Below are positions 12,701 through 21,261 of a stretch of 64,000 bases of DNA, in pieces. The translations under genes and the position numbers were made by a program. Under the pieces are notes generated by a model. That model was given only the letters and a program-made list of their open reading frames with translations. It ran no database searches and had not been told where the DNA came from. This DNA comes from Aporrectodea caliginosa (lineage: Eukaryota; Annelida; Clitellata; Crassiclitellata; Lumbricidae): positions 1,545,501-1,609,500 of the forward strand of contig JACEVL010000468.1 of NCBI GenBank assembly GCA_020284085.1, written 5' to 3'. Each line of letters opens with the position of its first letter. The first letter of the stretch is position 1.

Positions 12701-15700
12701 GCCAACAGCCTCTACATCAACCAGGTCCCCACAATGTGGGCTGACAAGGTCAGAAAATGTCGCAACTCTAACAATATGCTATTGTCAGATCCCAATAAAG
12801 GCTACGTACTTAGCTGCATACTTGCCTAATGCATATATTCCTAACTACTTACCTGTATGTATATAGGTATGTAAATGAAGCCTCTATGTAGTTTTGGAAT
12901 GTGCTTTCTGTTAGCCTCTAAATGATGGCGAGTTCCTTAAAGCCTCTCAGTTTGCGGGCAAGTATTGCTTTGTTGGAAAAGTCTTGACTGGTTGCTCCAT
13001 GCATTTAGAATCCATCCTACCTGCTATACATAATTACGCAGAAGACTCATTATAACATGCAACTTTATAATGCAGATCCTTATATAGCATGCTAAGGGAT
13101 GTGGATCCCGAGATTAATTTAGCTATAGAAAATGAACTTCTTGTAACTTGTAAGATGACATTTTATACTAAGTGGTTCTTGATATGGCCGTAAGGACTAC
13201 GGTATGTTCAACAGGCTTCTGGTGTATCTACCTACCTAGGTCTACCTAATTACCTACCTACGTACTTATTACCGGTAGCTTGTGTAGGCCTGCTTTGACT
13301 TCATTGTTTGTTCTGAAAAATAGTATAACTCTTTCTGACCTTCATTCGGACTTTTAGGAGCAATCATGAGGAAGTGGCATAGATCTCTCAGTGCCTCAGT
13401 GAAATTACTTTGAATGAGCACTTGTGAATAAGCTGATTCTCAGAAGTTAGCTTCTTTGCCTGCTGAAAAGATGCAGCTGAAGATTGTAATTCTATATATT
13501 GTTCTAATTGTAGGCTTATCCATCGTTGAAGCCTCTGGCATCTTGGGTCACAGACCTGGTTGCTAGAATGCAGTTCATGCAGGACTGGATAGACCACGGC
13601 ATTCCAACGGTAGGATGATTTCAATTCATATGACTATCAGAGGCGAGTTACTCAATTCACACCGCTGACTTTTATCTCATAGCAGAATCAAACTACAATC
13701 AAACTGGATGGGATTTAGCTGCATAAAATATTGCCACAAATCGAACACGAATCTGACCAGTTTTACAAACTCACCAGGTTTCCCATTAAAAAAACCCACA
13801 AAAATATTGTTAGAATTCTCTAGTTACCGATTTCCATTATGTTTGTGTATAAACGATCATTGATTCTGTTGTTTGATGAACAGTTATGTTTGTGTGCATA
13901 TGATCAATCATAATTATAGTCTGTTGTTTGATGGACTGGTTCGTAGGTCTTCTGGATTTCGGGATTCTTCTTCCCTCAGGCTTTCCTGACTGGTACCCTG
14001 CAGAACTACGCAAGAAGAAAAGTCATCTCCATTGACACCATTTCCTTTGATTTCAAGGTCAGCCATCAGCGCTAAACCAAACATTGCTTCTTAAGTCTTA
14101 ACCTTATGTAGATACTTGTGATATTTTCCATTCATACATATGCTGTACATGTGTCCATACAATACATGCATACATACATACAGATATACATATATAAATC
14201 TAAATCTATTTACCAATACTAGTAAATGTTTGTTTGTCCGTTTCTAAAGGCTCCGAAACGGAACGCTTTAGCGATTTACAAAATTTTACAAAACATTGTT
14301 ACGCCACGTCTAGATCAACGCGACTATTTTCAGCTCACAATTTTATTTAAACGCCGATATATGGACATTTTAAATTTCCAACTTTTTCTACGAGGCTATA
14401 CTGGCCAATGTCCAGCCATAGTATGGCCATTTTCCACGTCACGCTGGCTAGATATGCAATGTTACGTCACTCAGGCTATATATGCAATCTTACGTCACGC
14501 CGGCTAACGGCCGAACTTCGTCTATTATATTTAGCCCGGGGAACAATTAATACGCCTATTATAATTTAGAGATAACCCGTGTATTACGGGGAACAAATAA
14601 TACGCCTATTTAAGGTAGAGATAACCCGTGTAGTAGCCTACGGGGAATAAATAATATTGCCTATAAGGTAAGGAGATATCCCATGCAGTACACGGGCAAA
14701 GCAACTATGTTCACCTCTAAATATCGTTTCCATTCAGATATATGGACATTTTTAAATATTTGAAGCCCATCAGCAAATATAGTAAGTAAGTAGCCTTTAT
14801 TTGCAGCCGTTAAAAATTACGCCTGGGGAAAACCCGGGCGAACGCCGGGTAAATAATGCTAGTATATATATAATGCCAATGCACACATACACACCAATAC
14901 TGGCCAACATGGGAAGAGGCTGGACTTCTAATGTGACATTAGACGGTTCTGTCTGTAACAAGTTGCATCTATGAGTAATGAATAAACGAACATTGATTGA
15001 TTGAATACATACATACACACACACCAATACATACAGATATGCTTGTATTCATACATGCATAGATAAATACTTAAGTGCACAAATACGCCCATACCAGTAC
15101 ACACATGCAAAGTAGCATGTAATGACTTAAAGTTATTGAGAATGCATTGCAATGGCTTATTGTTTTTGTAAACAAGTTGAATTCTGTTCTAAGCGATGTG
15201 TCTGTTGTGTGTAAAGGTGATGAAAGAATCGCACACGGATCTAAAGAGACGTCCAGAAGATGGCTGCTACATTCGAGGGCTGTTCGTTGAAGGGGCAAGA
15301 TGGGACTCGGTGGGTCATCGGTTGACTGAGTCACGGCAGAAGGAGCTCTACACAGATATGCCATGCATCTGGTTGATTCCGAAGGCCAACCGAACAACGC
15401 CTACGACCGGCATCTATGACTGCCCCGTCTACAAGACTCTGACGAGAGCTGGTAGTTAATTTATTTAATTTGTAATTGTAATAACAGTTTATATAGTGCC
15501 TATTCAAGAGAGACCCATCTGAGGCACTTCTTTATTTTACTTATTTATTTGTTTATTTAATTATTTATATTTCGTATTTATTGCACGCACGTAGTAGATC
15601 TGAATCTTAGGTATGAGACAGATCTATGTATTTGAACGACTCTTTCCTGTATTGTTCCATAGAGTCTCCTCAACAGGCTACAAAGTCACAACCATTCAGA

Positions 15701-16173
15701 CTTCAAAGTCTTAATCATTCAGGCTTCAAATTCACAGATATTCATGCTTCAGAGTCACAACCATTCAGGCTTCAAAGTCACATCCATTCAGGCTTCAAAG
15801 TCACAACCATTTGGGCTTCAAGTCACAACCATTCAAAAACCTTTCAAAGTCACAATCATAGGTCTACAGACCAAACATGCTTCCAAACTGACCAAATATG
15901 TCATAGTTTAGCTTCATTTGCTTCTTTAGAAAAACATCAAGATGCATTTAAACTTTAAAAACGAAAGAGACTGACTTTAAGAAAAATCGACAGTATGACA
16001 TATTTTTCTGTGCACCAGATAACGTGCTTATCTGTTAAACTTTGCTTTCAGGTACCCTTTCTACAACTGGCCATTCGACAAACTTCGTTTTTGCTGTTGA
16101 AATCCCAACTTCAGAATTACAGAAACATTGGATCAAGCGTGGAGTTGCCCTGCTCTGTGCCCTCAACTATTAA
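1..16173 (+). CDS. DNAH1: Axonemal dynein heavy chain 1-like, 3' part of gene (18 exons)
   Basis: Inner-arm axonemal dynein heavy chain, the ATP-driven motor subunit that slides microtubules in cilia and sperm flagella. Eighteen exons were joined by reading GT-AG sites and reading frame: 1-105, 257-417, 1642-1867, 2109-2304, 2746-2897, 3235-3434, 7311-7614, 8066-8197, 8638-8811, 9226-9405, 10168-10344, 11025-11195, 11847-11977, 12604-12748, 13514-13609, 13947-14057, 15217-15451 and 16052-16173. The sum is 3018 bases (1005 codons plus TAA), and every junction phase is consistent. The order is AAA5 (exons 1-3), linking and lid sequence (4-6), AAA6 (7-9), the conserved [15 protein letters not shown] segment (10), then the C-terminal domain (11-18). 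The C-terminus ([11 protein letters not shown]..., [15 protein letters not shown]) fits DNAH1 better than DNAH3, 7 or 12. The 5' part, roughly three quarters of a normal heavy chain, lies before the window. The exons look intact, so the gene is probably functional. Confidence 0.95.
257..417 (+). CDS. DNAH1: DNAH1 exon 2 (window), AAA5
   Basis: Begins after ...ttgaag with [14 protein letters not shown] and runs through the very conserved [13 protein letters not shown] motif of AAA5. It ends in phase 2 (AG) before gtacat; the next exon supplies T to make Ser. Confidence 0.95.
446..711 (+). mobile_element. SINE-like repeat with GATTAC tail, copy 1 of a tandem pair
   Basis: In dynein intron 2. 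A ~266-bp unit starts AAGTTTTTTCCGCCGTTGTT, contains GTGAATAAGCTGGTTCC, and ends in a (CGATTA)n tail. The next copy follows directly. Related 3' halves recur at about 19600, 25210, 44215, 48600, 53510 and 54185. It is probably a SINE or the 3' end of a LINE; no tRNA-like head is evident. Confidence 0.7.
712..965 (+). mobile_element. SINE-like repeat with GATTAC tail, copy 2 of a tandem pair
   Basis: Second copy of the unit at 446-711, directly abutting it, with scattered substitutions and a small deletion near 745. The tail is degenerate (GATTATGATTACAGTTATG). Confidence 0.7.
1030..1200 (+). repeat. GTAT/AATG simple repeats with a duplicated GAGGCGCTATACAA tail
   Basis: TGTATGTATATATATGTATG followed by AAGAGGCGCTATACAA occurs twice in tandem and is followed by an (AATG)n tract. 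GGCGCTATACAA is the 3' end type of the LINE/SINE family seen elsewhere in the window. Confidence 0.6.
1642..1867 (+). CDS. DNAH1: DNAH1 exon 3 (window), AAA5 end and helix
   Basis: Completes Ser, then [19 protein letters not shown] and a charged helical stretch (LKEIEDKIL) typical of the AAA5 C-terminal side. It ends in phase 0 at ...QEIK before gtatgt. Confidence 0.95.
2109..2304 (+). CDS. DNAH1: DNAH1 exon 4 (window)
   Basis: [20 protein letters not shown] then [20 protein letters not shown], the conserved segment between AAA5 and AAA6. It ends in phase 1 before gtcagt; the split Glu codon is completed by exon 5. Confidence 0.95.
2417..2510 (+). repeat. (GTAT)n microsatellite
   Basis: Interrupted GTAT tetranucleotide repeat in dynein intron 4. 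Confidence 0.8.
2746..2897 (+). CDS. DNAH1: DNAH1 exon 5 (window)
   Basis: [19 protein letters not shown], then [19 protein letters not shown], which is a hallmark dynein heavy chain motif. It follows a good polypyrimidine acceptor (ttgtttttcttgcag) and ends in phase 0 at ...LIDM before gtacgg. Confidence 0.95.
3235..3434 (+). CDS. DNAH1: DNAH1 exon 6 (window)
   Basis: [20 protein letters not shown], then the [10 protein letters not shown] region. It ends in phase 2 (AG) before gtcagt. The next coding exon is 3.9 kb away because a LINE occupies this intron. Confidence 0.95.
3541..3707 (+). repeat. Two (ATT)n tracts flanking a retroposon 3' end
   Basis: (ATT)n at 3541-3573 and 3643-3707 flank a segment (3583-3625) reading TATGCCCCGAGGTATACATG then ATCCCTCAGGGACTTAAT. 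The same segment occurs inverted beside (AAT)n at 32980-33025, so this is a dispersed retroposon end with a trinucleotide tail. Confidence 0.65.
4081..4560 (+). pseudogene. LINE ORF2 fragment: endonuclease end and linker
   Basis: Open for 159 codons in the same frame as the downstream RT. It begins inside the endonuclease C-terminus and continues through a basic linker ([24 protein letters not shown]) typical of LINE ORF2 between endonuclease and RT. A TAG at 4558 ends it. The true ORF start lies upstream in a frameshifted region. Confidence 0.75.
5191..6681 (+). pseudogene. LINE reverse transcriptase fragment
   Basis: A 496-codon open frame with RT motifs: [52 protein letters not shown] and the catalytic FADD at about residues 220-223 (F in place of the usual Y). 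These are followed by the thumb region ([27 protein letters not shown]) and a C-terminal [15 protein letters not shown] motif. Catalytic residues look intact, but the ORF is separated from its endonuclease by stops and an insertion, so the element is unlikely to move by itself. Confidence 0.85.
6705..6985 (+). repeat. Tandem ~62-bp repeats in the LINE 3' UTR
   Basis: Five units begin TTAAGGTTTTTGTCTTAAT and contain CATTACGGTTCTGCTTAAAT plus CAGTTCTGTTTACTAG. The first is short (~45 bp), the middle three about 62-64 bp, the last partial. Confidence 0.85.
7311..7614 (+). CDS. DNAH1: DNAH1 exon 7 (window), AAA6
   Basis: The largest exon in the window. It completes Arg, then [20 protein letters not shown] and [13 protein letters not shown], followed by the AAA6 segment [20 protein letters not shown]. 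It ends in phase 0 at SLGQGQ before gtcagt. The acceptor lies about 125 bp after the TTGA tail of the intronic LINE. Confidence 0.96.
8066..8197 (+). CDS. DNAH1: DNAH1 exon 8 (window), AAA6
   Basis: Forty-four codons: [20 protein letters not shown] then [20 protein letters not shown], the strongly conserved AAA6 core. Phase 0 at both ends. The donor G is shared in acaggGTagg, so the exon ends at 8197. Confidence 0.95.
8445..8625 (+). repeat. Dispersed repeat in intron 8, also in intron 10
   Basis: CTGTCGAGTTGCTTTTTTCA followed by AAAAGATGGCATGATGGCTG and an (A/G)GCATTGGA motif. A diverged copy lies at 9881-10030. GGCTGATTGTTAGAGCATTG resembles a degenerate tRNA A-box, so this is probably an old SINE. 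Confidence 0.6.
8638..8811 (+). CDS. DNAH1: DNAH1 exon 9 (window), AAA6
   Basis: Fifty-eight codons: [20 protein letters not shown] then [20 protein letters not shown], the conserved end of AAA6. Phase 0 at both ends; it ends at CNQK before gtaaat. Confidence 0.95.
9226..9405 (+). CDS. DNAH1: DNAH1 exon 10 (window), AAA6 lid
   Basis: Sixty codons with [20 protein letters not shown] and [20 protein letters not shown], the most conserved stretch of all dynein heavy chains. The reading frame stays open upstream into the intron, but the homology begins at [10 protein letters not shown] after ttttcag. Phase 0 at both ends. Confidence 0.96.
9881..10120. repeat. Second copy of the intron 8 repeat, next to an inverted GATTAC SINE fragment
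   Basis: 9881-10030 is about 80% similar by eye to 8445-8600. It is followed at about 10033-10120 by the reverse complement of the GATTAC-tailed SINE (TAATCATAACTGTAATCTCC then AAAGTGCCACTCGAAAGCCA). Lies in dynein intron 10. Confidence 0.6.
10168..10344 (+). CDS. DNAH1: DNAH1 exon 11 (window)
   Basis: Fifty-nine codons: [20 protein letters not shown], then [12 protein letters not shown]. Phase 0 at both ends; it ends at ENDQN before gtatga. Confidence 0.95.
11025..11195 (+). CDS. DNAH1: DNAH1 exon 12 (window)
   Basis: Fifty-seven codons: [20 protein letters not shown], then [13 protein letters not shown], the conserved start of the C-terminal region. It ends at KTREE with a weak donor (gtccgt). 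Confidence 0.93.
11510..11660 (+). mobile_element. LINE 3' end fragment in dynein intron 12
   Basis: Matches the 3' end at 46985-47105: ACTGATCTTGTGGATATTGA, then TTTTGTTGCGCCGTTGGTTG and a CCTAACCTAACC tail. An inverted copy occurs at 34788-34860. Confidence 0.6.
11847..11977 (+). CDS. DNAH1: DNAH1 exon 13 (window)
   Basis: [20 protein letters not shown], then [20 protein letters not shown]. It ends in phase 2 (AG) before gttata; exon 14 adds G to complete Arg. Confidence 0.94.
12000..12590. other. Dynein intron 13, nothing recognised
   Basis: About 600 bp between exons 13 and 14. A weak 89-codon minus-strand frame at 12164-12433 has no recognisable motif. No clear repeat was seen. Confidence 0.4.
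12604..12748 (+). CDS. DNAH1: DNAH1 exon 14 (window)
   Basis: [20 protein letters not shown], then [17 protein letters not shown], the typical C-terminal dynein helix pair. Starts after ...aaatag and ends in phase 0 at ADK before gtcaga. Confidence 0.95.
13385..13495 (+). mobile_element. Old GATTAC-type SINE fragment before exon 15
   Basis: GAGCACTTGTGAATAAGCTG followed by a degenerate end (GCAGCTGAAGATTGTAAT) matches the SINE 3' half. It sits 20-130 bp upstream of exon 15, so part of the branch-point region may derive from it. Confidence 0.5.
13514..13609 (+). CDS. DNAH1: DNAH1 exon 15 (window)
   Basis: Thirty-two codons: [20 protein letters not shown] to DHGIPT. Phase 0 at both ends. The acceptor region overlaps an old SINE fragment at about 13385-13495. 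Confidence 0.94.
13947..14057 (+). CDS. DNAH1: DNAH1 exon 16 (window)
   Basis: Thirty-seven codons: [20 protein letters not shown], then [17 protein letters not shown], a diagnostic C-terminal dynein motif. Phase 0 at both ends. Confidence 0.96.
14221..14532. other. Unassigned intron 16 segment
   Basis: Contains an open 93-codon frame without recognisable motifs. GATATATGGACATTTTAAAT here recurs in variant form at about 14736-14760, so it is probably part of an uncharacterised repeat. Confidence 0.35.
14533..14700 (+). repeat. Three ~53-bp tandem repeats
   Basis: Units begin CGGGGAACAAATAATACGCC and end with GATAACCCGTGTAGTA. Three diverging copies in dynein intron 16. Confidence 0.8.
14780..15010. 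mobile_element. Retroposon 3' end with TTGA tail
   Basis: GTAAGTAAGTAGCCTTTATT near the left, an AACCCGGGCGAACGCCGGGT palindrome, and AATAAACGAACATTGATTGA at the right. The TTGA end resembles that of the LINE in intron 6. Family unassigned. Confidence 0.4.
15217..15451 (+). CDS. DNAH1: DNAH1 exon 17 (window)
   Basis: [20 protein letters not shown], then [10 protein letters not shown] and [19 protein letters not shown], ending YKTLTRAG with a phase-1 split Gly. The donor is gtagtt. Confidence 0.95.
15682..15860 (+). repeat. ~23-bp tandem repeat in the last dynein intron
   Basis: About eight copies of a unit near CAAAGTCACAACCATTCAGG plus CTT, with variants. It lies 190-370 bp before the last coding exon. 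Confidence 0.85.
16052..16173 (+). CDS. DNAH1: DNAH1 terminal coding exon
   Basis: Completes Gly, then [20 protein letters not shown] and [15 protein letters not shown] followed by TAA at 16171-16173. The acceptor is tttgctttcag. Ending in ALNY matches DNAH1-type chains. Confidence 0.96.
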
Positions 16174-16278
16174 CCATCGGACAAATGACATCTGCCAACA
16201 AAGAACCGTAGACACAGAAACATTGGATCAACAGTGGTTTTATTCCCACTGAACTCATGTATTGGCTTTGTTAGAATT

Positions 16279-16284
16279 AATAAA
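16279..16284 (+). promoter_or_regulatory. Polyadenylation signal AATAAA of DNAH1
   Basis: AATAAA lies 106 bp after the DNAH1 stop codon, in AT-rich sequence without further exons. It is the first canonical hexamer downstream and the likely 3' end signal. Confidence 0.6.
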
Positions 16285-16679
16285 ATCTGGACTATATTAA
16301 TTTTAATTAATGCATATTATATTTAAAACAAGCATAAACTATTAATGACTTTTCTGAAATGCAACTCTGCTTTTGCAATTGCTTTGTTTGTCTGCTGTGA
16401 TATTACAATGTTTTAGTTGCATATTTATTATTTAATTATAACTGAAGTGATCTATATAATTATTGTAATCTTTATTTGTTACAAACTGACTCAGTATTCT
16501 CGTAATTTGTTATTTATATTGTTAGCATTAATTTAATTAAATGTGCTTATGAGATATGAATCAGCAGTTGAAGGACAACCACAAAGAAGTTTCTGCTAGC
16601 TTCCATCAAAAGATGCTTTACTGTACTAGATTGGCTGTCACGTTGAATGCAGAATTGAAAGACAATGCTTCATATGCAG
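16285..16679. other. Intergenic, nothing recognised
   Basis: AT-rich sequence after the DNAH1 polyadenylation signal. No ORF or repeat family recognised. Confidence 0.5.
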
Positions 16680-16875
16680 CAGTGGCGTAGGCAAGGGGTT
16701 TTTGGGGTTATACTCTATAATGTCCCCCATTTGGCTTAGGGGAAACAAATTTTTTGCACCCAGCACGATGAAGTTTTAACAATATTCGCAATTTTTCGGT
16801 TGAAAACACAAATTACCGGTATTTTAAATCCCAAATGCTTACTGCCCCCATCATAAATTCCTGGCTACGCCACTA
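16680..16875. mobile_element. hAT-like MITE, CAGTGGCGTAG termini
   Basis: The left end CAGTGGCGTAGGCAAGG and the right end CCTGGCTACGCCACTA form imperfect terminal inverted repeats around about 196 bp. The CA/TAGTGGCGTAG terminus is hAT-like. No clean 8-bp target duplication remains. Confidence 0.65.
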
Positions 16876-16879
16876 ATAC

Positions 16880-17750
16880 GTTTTGCAGACTTAGTTCATG
16901 CAGCAAGTAATATTGCTTTGTTATTATTTTAGTTAATTTAAAGTATAAAATACTCAAAACTAGTAAAGTAGGCTATTATTGTCATTCCATTGTATTTTAA
17001 ATACAGGGAAAATACTTTTTTTAAAGCGTGCATTTAAAATACTTACACAAAATGAAATAAATGCAGTTCTAAATCAATTTGTGCAACTGCTAAAAGCACT
17101 TTTTGTGCATGAAAACTTTCTAAAAAGGTCATTGTCACACAATTGGGTAAAATTTACCATGGATTTTTGAAACAGAGAGAAGAGGTTGTGCAGTTCTAAA
17201 ATTTTCTTTAAAAAAGCCCTGTAAATTACTGCTATTTTTAACATAATTTAATACAATTGTGTGGTTTGATTTAGTCCAACTTAAACCTACCAGCATACCC
17301 ATGTGTATCCAACATGGGTCATAATTATTATATTCTCATATAGGACGATGTAGGCCAATATGGGTCCCATCAAATGTTTATGGGCAATCTTTCTGCATGT
17401 AATTGTAACGATGAGGAAAATACAAGAACAAAATCAAAAAATTTCTAGTGCAACATTTACTAACCTCAGTGGTCATAAGAAAACGCGTTCTTTCTATTTC
17501 CTATACATTCTTTCTCGTGCAAAATATCAAAGACACCAATTGATGGCAAATGGGCATTTTCCTGAAATGTTAGACCGTTGATGCCAACGGCATTTGTCAT
17601 GCATCTGCATGAGGCCTCGGACAGACATTCATTGGGGCCACACGGCACACGTGGGCAATAGCTGATTCCCAGTGGCACTATACAAGCTGGCACTAAAAGT
17701 ACAAAGGACCTAGGCCTACAAATCATCTGCTATCCTACTCATTGTTTATA
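16880..17750. other. Intergenic, no gene recognised
   Basis: AT-rich single-copy-looking sequence. Several 60-90-codon frames have no recognisable motif. Confidence 0.45.
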
Positions 17751-17769
17751 GTACACCCAGTAAATGTTT

Positions 17770-18045
17770 TAAATGCTGATCTGTTCAATCAGCACCTACG
17801 CCTTGTCTTTGACTGGGACCTGGAGGGTCCTTCACAGCTGCCTGCAGAATTGAAAGACAATGCTGAAAAAGTGCGCCTTTAGAGTTTAGAGAAAACCATG
17901 TCGCCACATGCAGCTTTCGTGGCACGAACAGATGGCGGAAGAGCATTCCAGATCCGCGGCGCCGCAATCAAGAAGTCCCGACGACCACGGGTGGTAGTTC
18001 GAAAGCAGGGTACAATCAAGTCATTGTGCGAGGCAGCCTGGTTAA
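17770..18045 (-). mobile_element. LINE 3' fragment (RT C-terminus)
   Basis: On the minus strand 17879-18045 reads ASHNDLIVPCFRTTTRGRRD, then FLIAAPRIWNALPPSVRATK, the conserved C-terminal motif of APE-type LINE ORF2. It is 5'-truncated and borders (AAT)n. Confidence 0.75.
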
Positions 18046-18225
18046 TAATAATAATTATAACAATAATAATAATAATAATAATAAACAACAACAACAACAT
18101 ACTAGGCTAATGGTTGCAACAATAGTAACCCGAGACTAAAATGACGGCTTATAAAAATACTGAAACAGCCATTTTTAATCAGTCTGTACAAAAGTTTGTT
18201 GGTTTTATGAAGAAATAAATTTGTC

Positions 18226-18282
<57 letters not shown>

Positions 18283-18310
18283 TTTAAAATATTAATAATA
18301 ATAATTACAA
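18046..18310. repeat. (AAT)n microsatellites
   Basis: Two ATA/AAT tracts, about 18046-18085 and 18228-18305, separated by about 140 bp of unique sequence. Confidence 0.85.
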
Positions 18311-18869
18311 TGAAGATGATTTTTTTATAGTAACTAGAACTGACGTCATGACATGACGTCATCAGTCGACTGTCGTGGACTCTAGGTCAAAATCTTCAAA
18401 CTTAACGAAAATTCTATTAATTCTCCAGTTTATGTCAGCGTCAGACTTTGATTTTTATATCTAGTAGGCCTACTAGATCAACGACTCGTGATTCCGAAGA
18501 ATTAATCCGTCGAAGGCGAATCGACCAGGACACAGGTCTTTTGGTCTGATCAATTTTACTATTCAACGATCATCGCGCTTTTCAAAATTTCGTTGACTCC
18601 ATGTTTAAATGGCCTATGACGTCAAAGACGTTGCTATGGCAGCGTATTGTCTTTTGAAGGCGGAACTGTGTACCGGTAAAAGGCTCACGTAAGTTTCAAA
18701 GTCATTCTTTTCTCTAGAAACGCACCATTAACGGGGAGTGGAGATAGCCCAACTCCGCTGAGCTTGCATTGAAAAACTTCTACCTGCAGTCTCCCACTTT
18801 AGTGAAGGAGCTGCTTTGGCGCTGAAGAAATGAGAACGACTATAAGCGATGCGCGATATAATATATTAT

Positions 18870-19110
18870 AGCCTATGTGCTGGACTTTCAACCCAGAGGT
18901 CGGTGGTTCAAATTCCCATAAGGGCATAAATTTGTTTCCAGGTTTCGGCTCCACTCGCGCCCCATAGCGAACTAGGCTGTAATGAATACATTGGCTGTAC
19001 ACTGTCAATGGGAGGATCAGGCGGCAAGTAAGAGCACGACCCGTATAGAGCCCAGTATAGAGGGCCACATTTAATACCCATAGATATGCTTGCATTGCAT
19101 ACTTCTCTTT
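18870..19110 (+). mobile_element. tRNA-derived SINE (family 3)
   Basis: A tRNA-like head with the B-box GGTTCAAATTCC (about 18905-18916), followed by GTTTCGGCTCCACTCGCGCC and CACTGTCAATGGGAGG. Inverted relatives lie at 36190-36400 and 56060-56280. Confidence 0.7.
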
Positions 19111-19135
19111 CTTCCACCTTCTATATTCTTCCTCG

Positions 19136-19553
19136 GTCCTTGTCGGTTAATTCACCGCCACACACATAAACCCACTATACGAAATTTAACATTGAAAAAT
19201 TAGTTCACCTCCATAATTACTGCAATGGTAATGACTTGCCCACGTAAAATAGATGTATGTACTTTCAAGCACAATTAAGCTGACGACCCTAACCCTGACC
19301 CTAACCGACCCTCACGTTAATATAATGACGACACTAACCCTGACCCTAAACGACCCTCACGACTTCAAGTTTCATAGTCCATATAGGTTACGTTGAGGTG
19401 TTACGCGCCGTGAGGGTCGGTTAGGGTCAGGGTTAGGGTTAGTGTCGTCCATGCTTTCTGATGACGAAACGTAAATATATGGGAATGTGGAGGTGAACTA
19501 ACCGACAAGGTACAGAGAGGAAACGTGTGGCGGTGAATTAACCGACAAGTACC
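19136..19553. mobile_element. MITE with 28-bp terminal inverted repeats and TTAGGG-like core
   Basis: The ends are inverted repeats of CTTGTCGGTTAATTCACCGC plus CACAC (19139-19163 and 19525-19549), perfect over 25 bp. A second inner pair (TTAGTTCACCTCCA and its complement) follows. Inside are telomere-like CCCTAACCCTGACCC stretches at 19288-19362, with their complement at 19408-19442, giving a long fold-back. The superfamily is unclear. Confidence 0.8.
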
Positions 19554-19589
19554 TTCTTCCTCTTTTGGTTATCCTTTTCTTCGCTACAT

Positions 19590-19765
19590 ATAGCCATCTG
19601 GATGTCAAGGCCTACCTGTCGACTTGACCTTGGAATCGAACCTACCCATGCCTGCCTCACTGATCTAATTCTGACTAAACTCTTGTGAATCGATCAGTTG
19701 GTTCCCACGACTCAGCTGTTTTTTGGTGTGCAGAAGAAAGCCTGGAATTACGATCATGCGCCTAC
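19590..19765 (+). mobile_element. GATTAC-type SINE copy
   Basis: GACTTGACCTTGGAATCGAA, CCTGCCTCACTGATC, CTTGTGAATCGATCAGTTGG and GGAATTACGATCATG match the unit at 446-711. Confidence 0.6.
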
Positions 19766-19879
19766 GATTGAGGCGAAAAAGCAGACCAAGAAAACTCGAA
19801 AACAGAATATCTGTTTGTTTTTATTTCGTCGTTTTATCGAGTTGTGATAAATGAGCTTTCAAATACGTTTATCTAATTG

Positions 19880-20345
19880 GCTTACCATTCATCGCTGTCT
19901 ATGCGTATCTTTGCCTTTGTCTGCCTCCGATTCTGACTCCTGTTCGGCCATTCATCTGTATGTAGACGGTAGACCTATAGACCTAATCTGTCTCTGTCTG
20001 TTTTCTCTCCTACATGTAGTTCCCAGGTTTTCCTATCTGTCTGTGCGTATGTCTATCTGTCCAGTATGGGAATTGTAAAGAAATAACTGGGGAGGTTAGA
20101 CGTTGATTTATGTGCAGTTTGGGTGTGAAATGTAGACTTTACTATGGGAGCCTAAGAAAGACTAGAGGGGTTGAACCCGCCCCCCGACAATTTTCACCCT
20201 GTATCTGTCTGCTGGCTTTCTTTCTGTTTTAGTTTCTCCTACGTAGGCCTACTGTCTGTCTCGGTTTATTTGTCTGTCCGTCTGTCTGTCTGTCTATAAG
20301 TATTTATGTCTGTCTGTCTCTCAATTTCACTCCTGTCTCTGTCTA
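19880..20345 (+). repeat. TCTG-rich low-complexity sequence
   Basis: Pyrimidine-rich with (TGTC)n runs, for example near 20270-20295. The 75-codon frame here is composition-driven. Confidence 0.6.
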
Positions 20346-20429
20346 AATGTCTTTATGAATTGTGACTCCTTAATTTGTTTATAAACTGTTTGCTAATACG
20401 TTTCTCCGATGTCTCTTCCTCCCGCTTCC

Positions 20430-20560
20430 TCCTAAGTCCAATCGGTTGAGCTCTGGCCTTGTAACGCGGTGAGCTTGGGTTCAAAACTCCCAAGAGACAA
20501 ATCAGCGTGTAGGAACCTAAACAGGACTTCCCTTGTCAGTAGTTAATGGTGCGATACAAA
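20430..20560 (+). mobile_element. tRNA-derived SINE fragment
   Basis: AATCGGTTGAGCTCTGGCCT resembles an A-box, and GGGTTCAAAACTCC a B-box. The arrangement resembles the head at 32485. Confidence 0.55.
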
Positions 20561-21260
20561 TGGAAAATATAATAAACACAGAGGAGATCATTCAAAGTAG
20601 AGATATATATTTAGCCTTATGAGAGTATCATCTATAGACAGGGAGGACAATCTTAATTTCGACCATCGGACGAAATTAATCAACGCTAAATTTTACGACA
20701 CTCGTGGGGCTTGCAACTATACTACTCTACTCTCTTAGATGCAGGCTATAGTATAGTAGGTAACTAATTAGCCTAAAGTCAAATAATTGCTTCAGGTAGC
20801 TCCCTACAGGATGGATGAGAGAGAGGAGAGGGTACCGAATCGCTACTGCAGGAGAGAGGGTGATTATCGCGTGTTCTGATATGAGAATAGGACCTATTAG
20901 TCAACAAGTCCGATTTCCCTCCAACCTTTCTTCTTAAAATCTCGGTCTAGCTCGGTACGTATACACAGAGATCTAATATTGGTTATGGCACCCATTCAGA
21001 CGGTAGTTAAGGACAGTGCATATTTTAACGGATTTTGACTATATACTGGGACTAAGTCTGCCACGACAATTGGTCTGGCGGAGTGTCGTAAGCTCCCCAG
21101 CGGGGTCTGAGCCCCAGATGACAACGAGTTTTAGAGTATTTGCTGCCAAATGGAGCCCATTTTAGCCACTTTATTTGACGAAATTTGCTTTTTATTATAC
21201 ATATCCCTATTTAAGCTATTCTTAGAAGTTTGAAGTTTGAAACATAATTAGAGCAACTAT
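20560..21260. other. Intergenic, nothing recognised
   Basis: No coding potential or repeat identity recognised between the SINE fragment and the minisatellite. Confidence 0.45.
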
Positions 21261-21261
21261 A

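Noticed and set aside
19280..19445. Interstitial telomere
   Set aside because: Only a few TTAGGG-like units mixed with GGTCGG and arranged as an inverted repeat inside a MITE.
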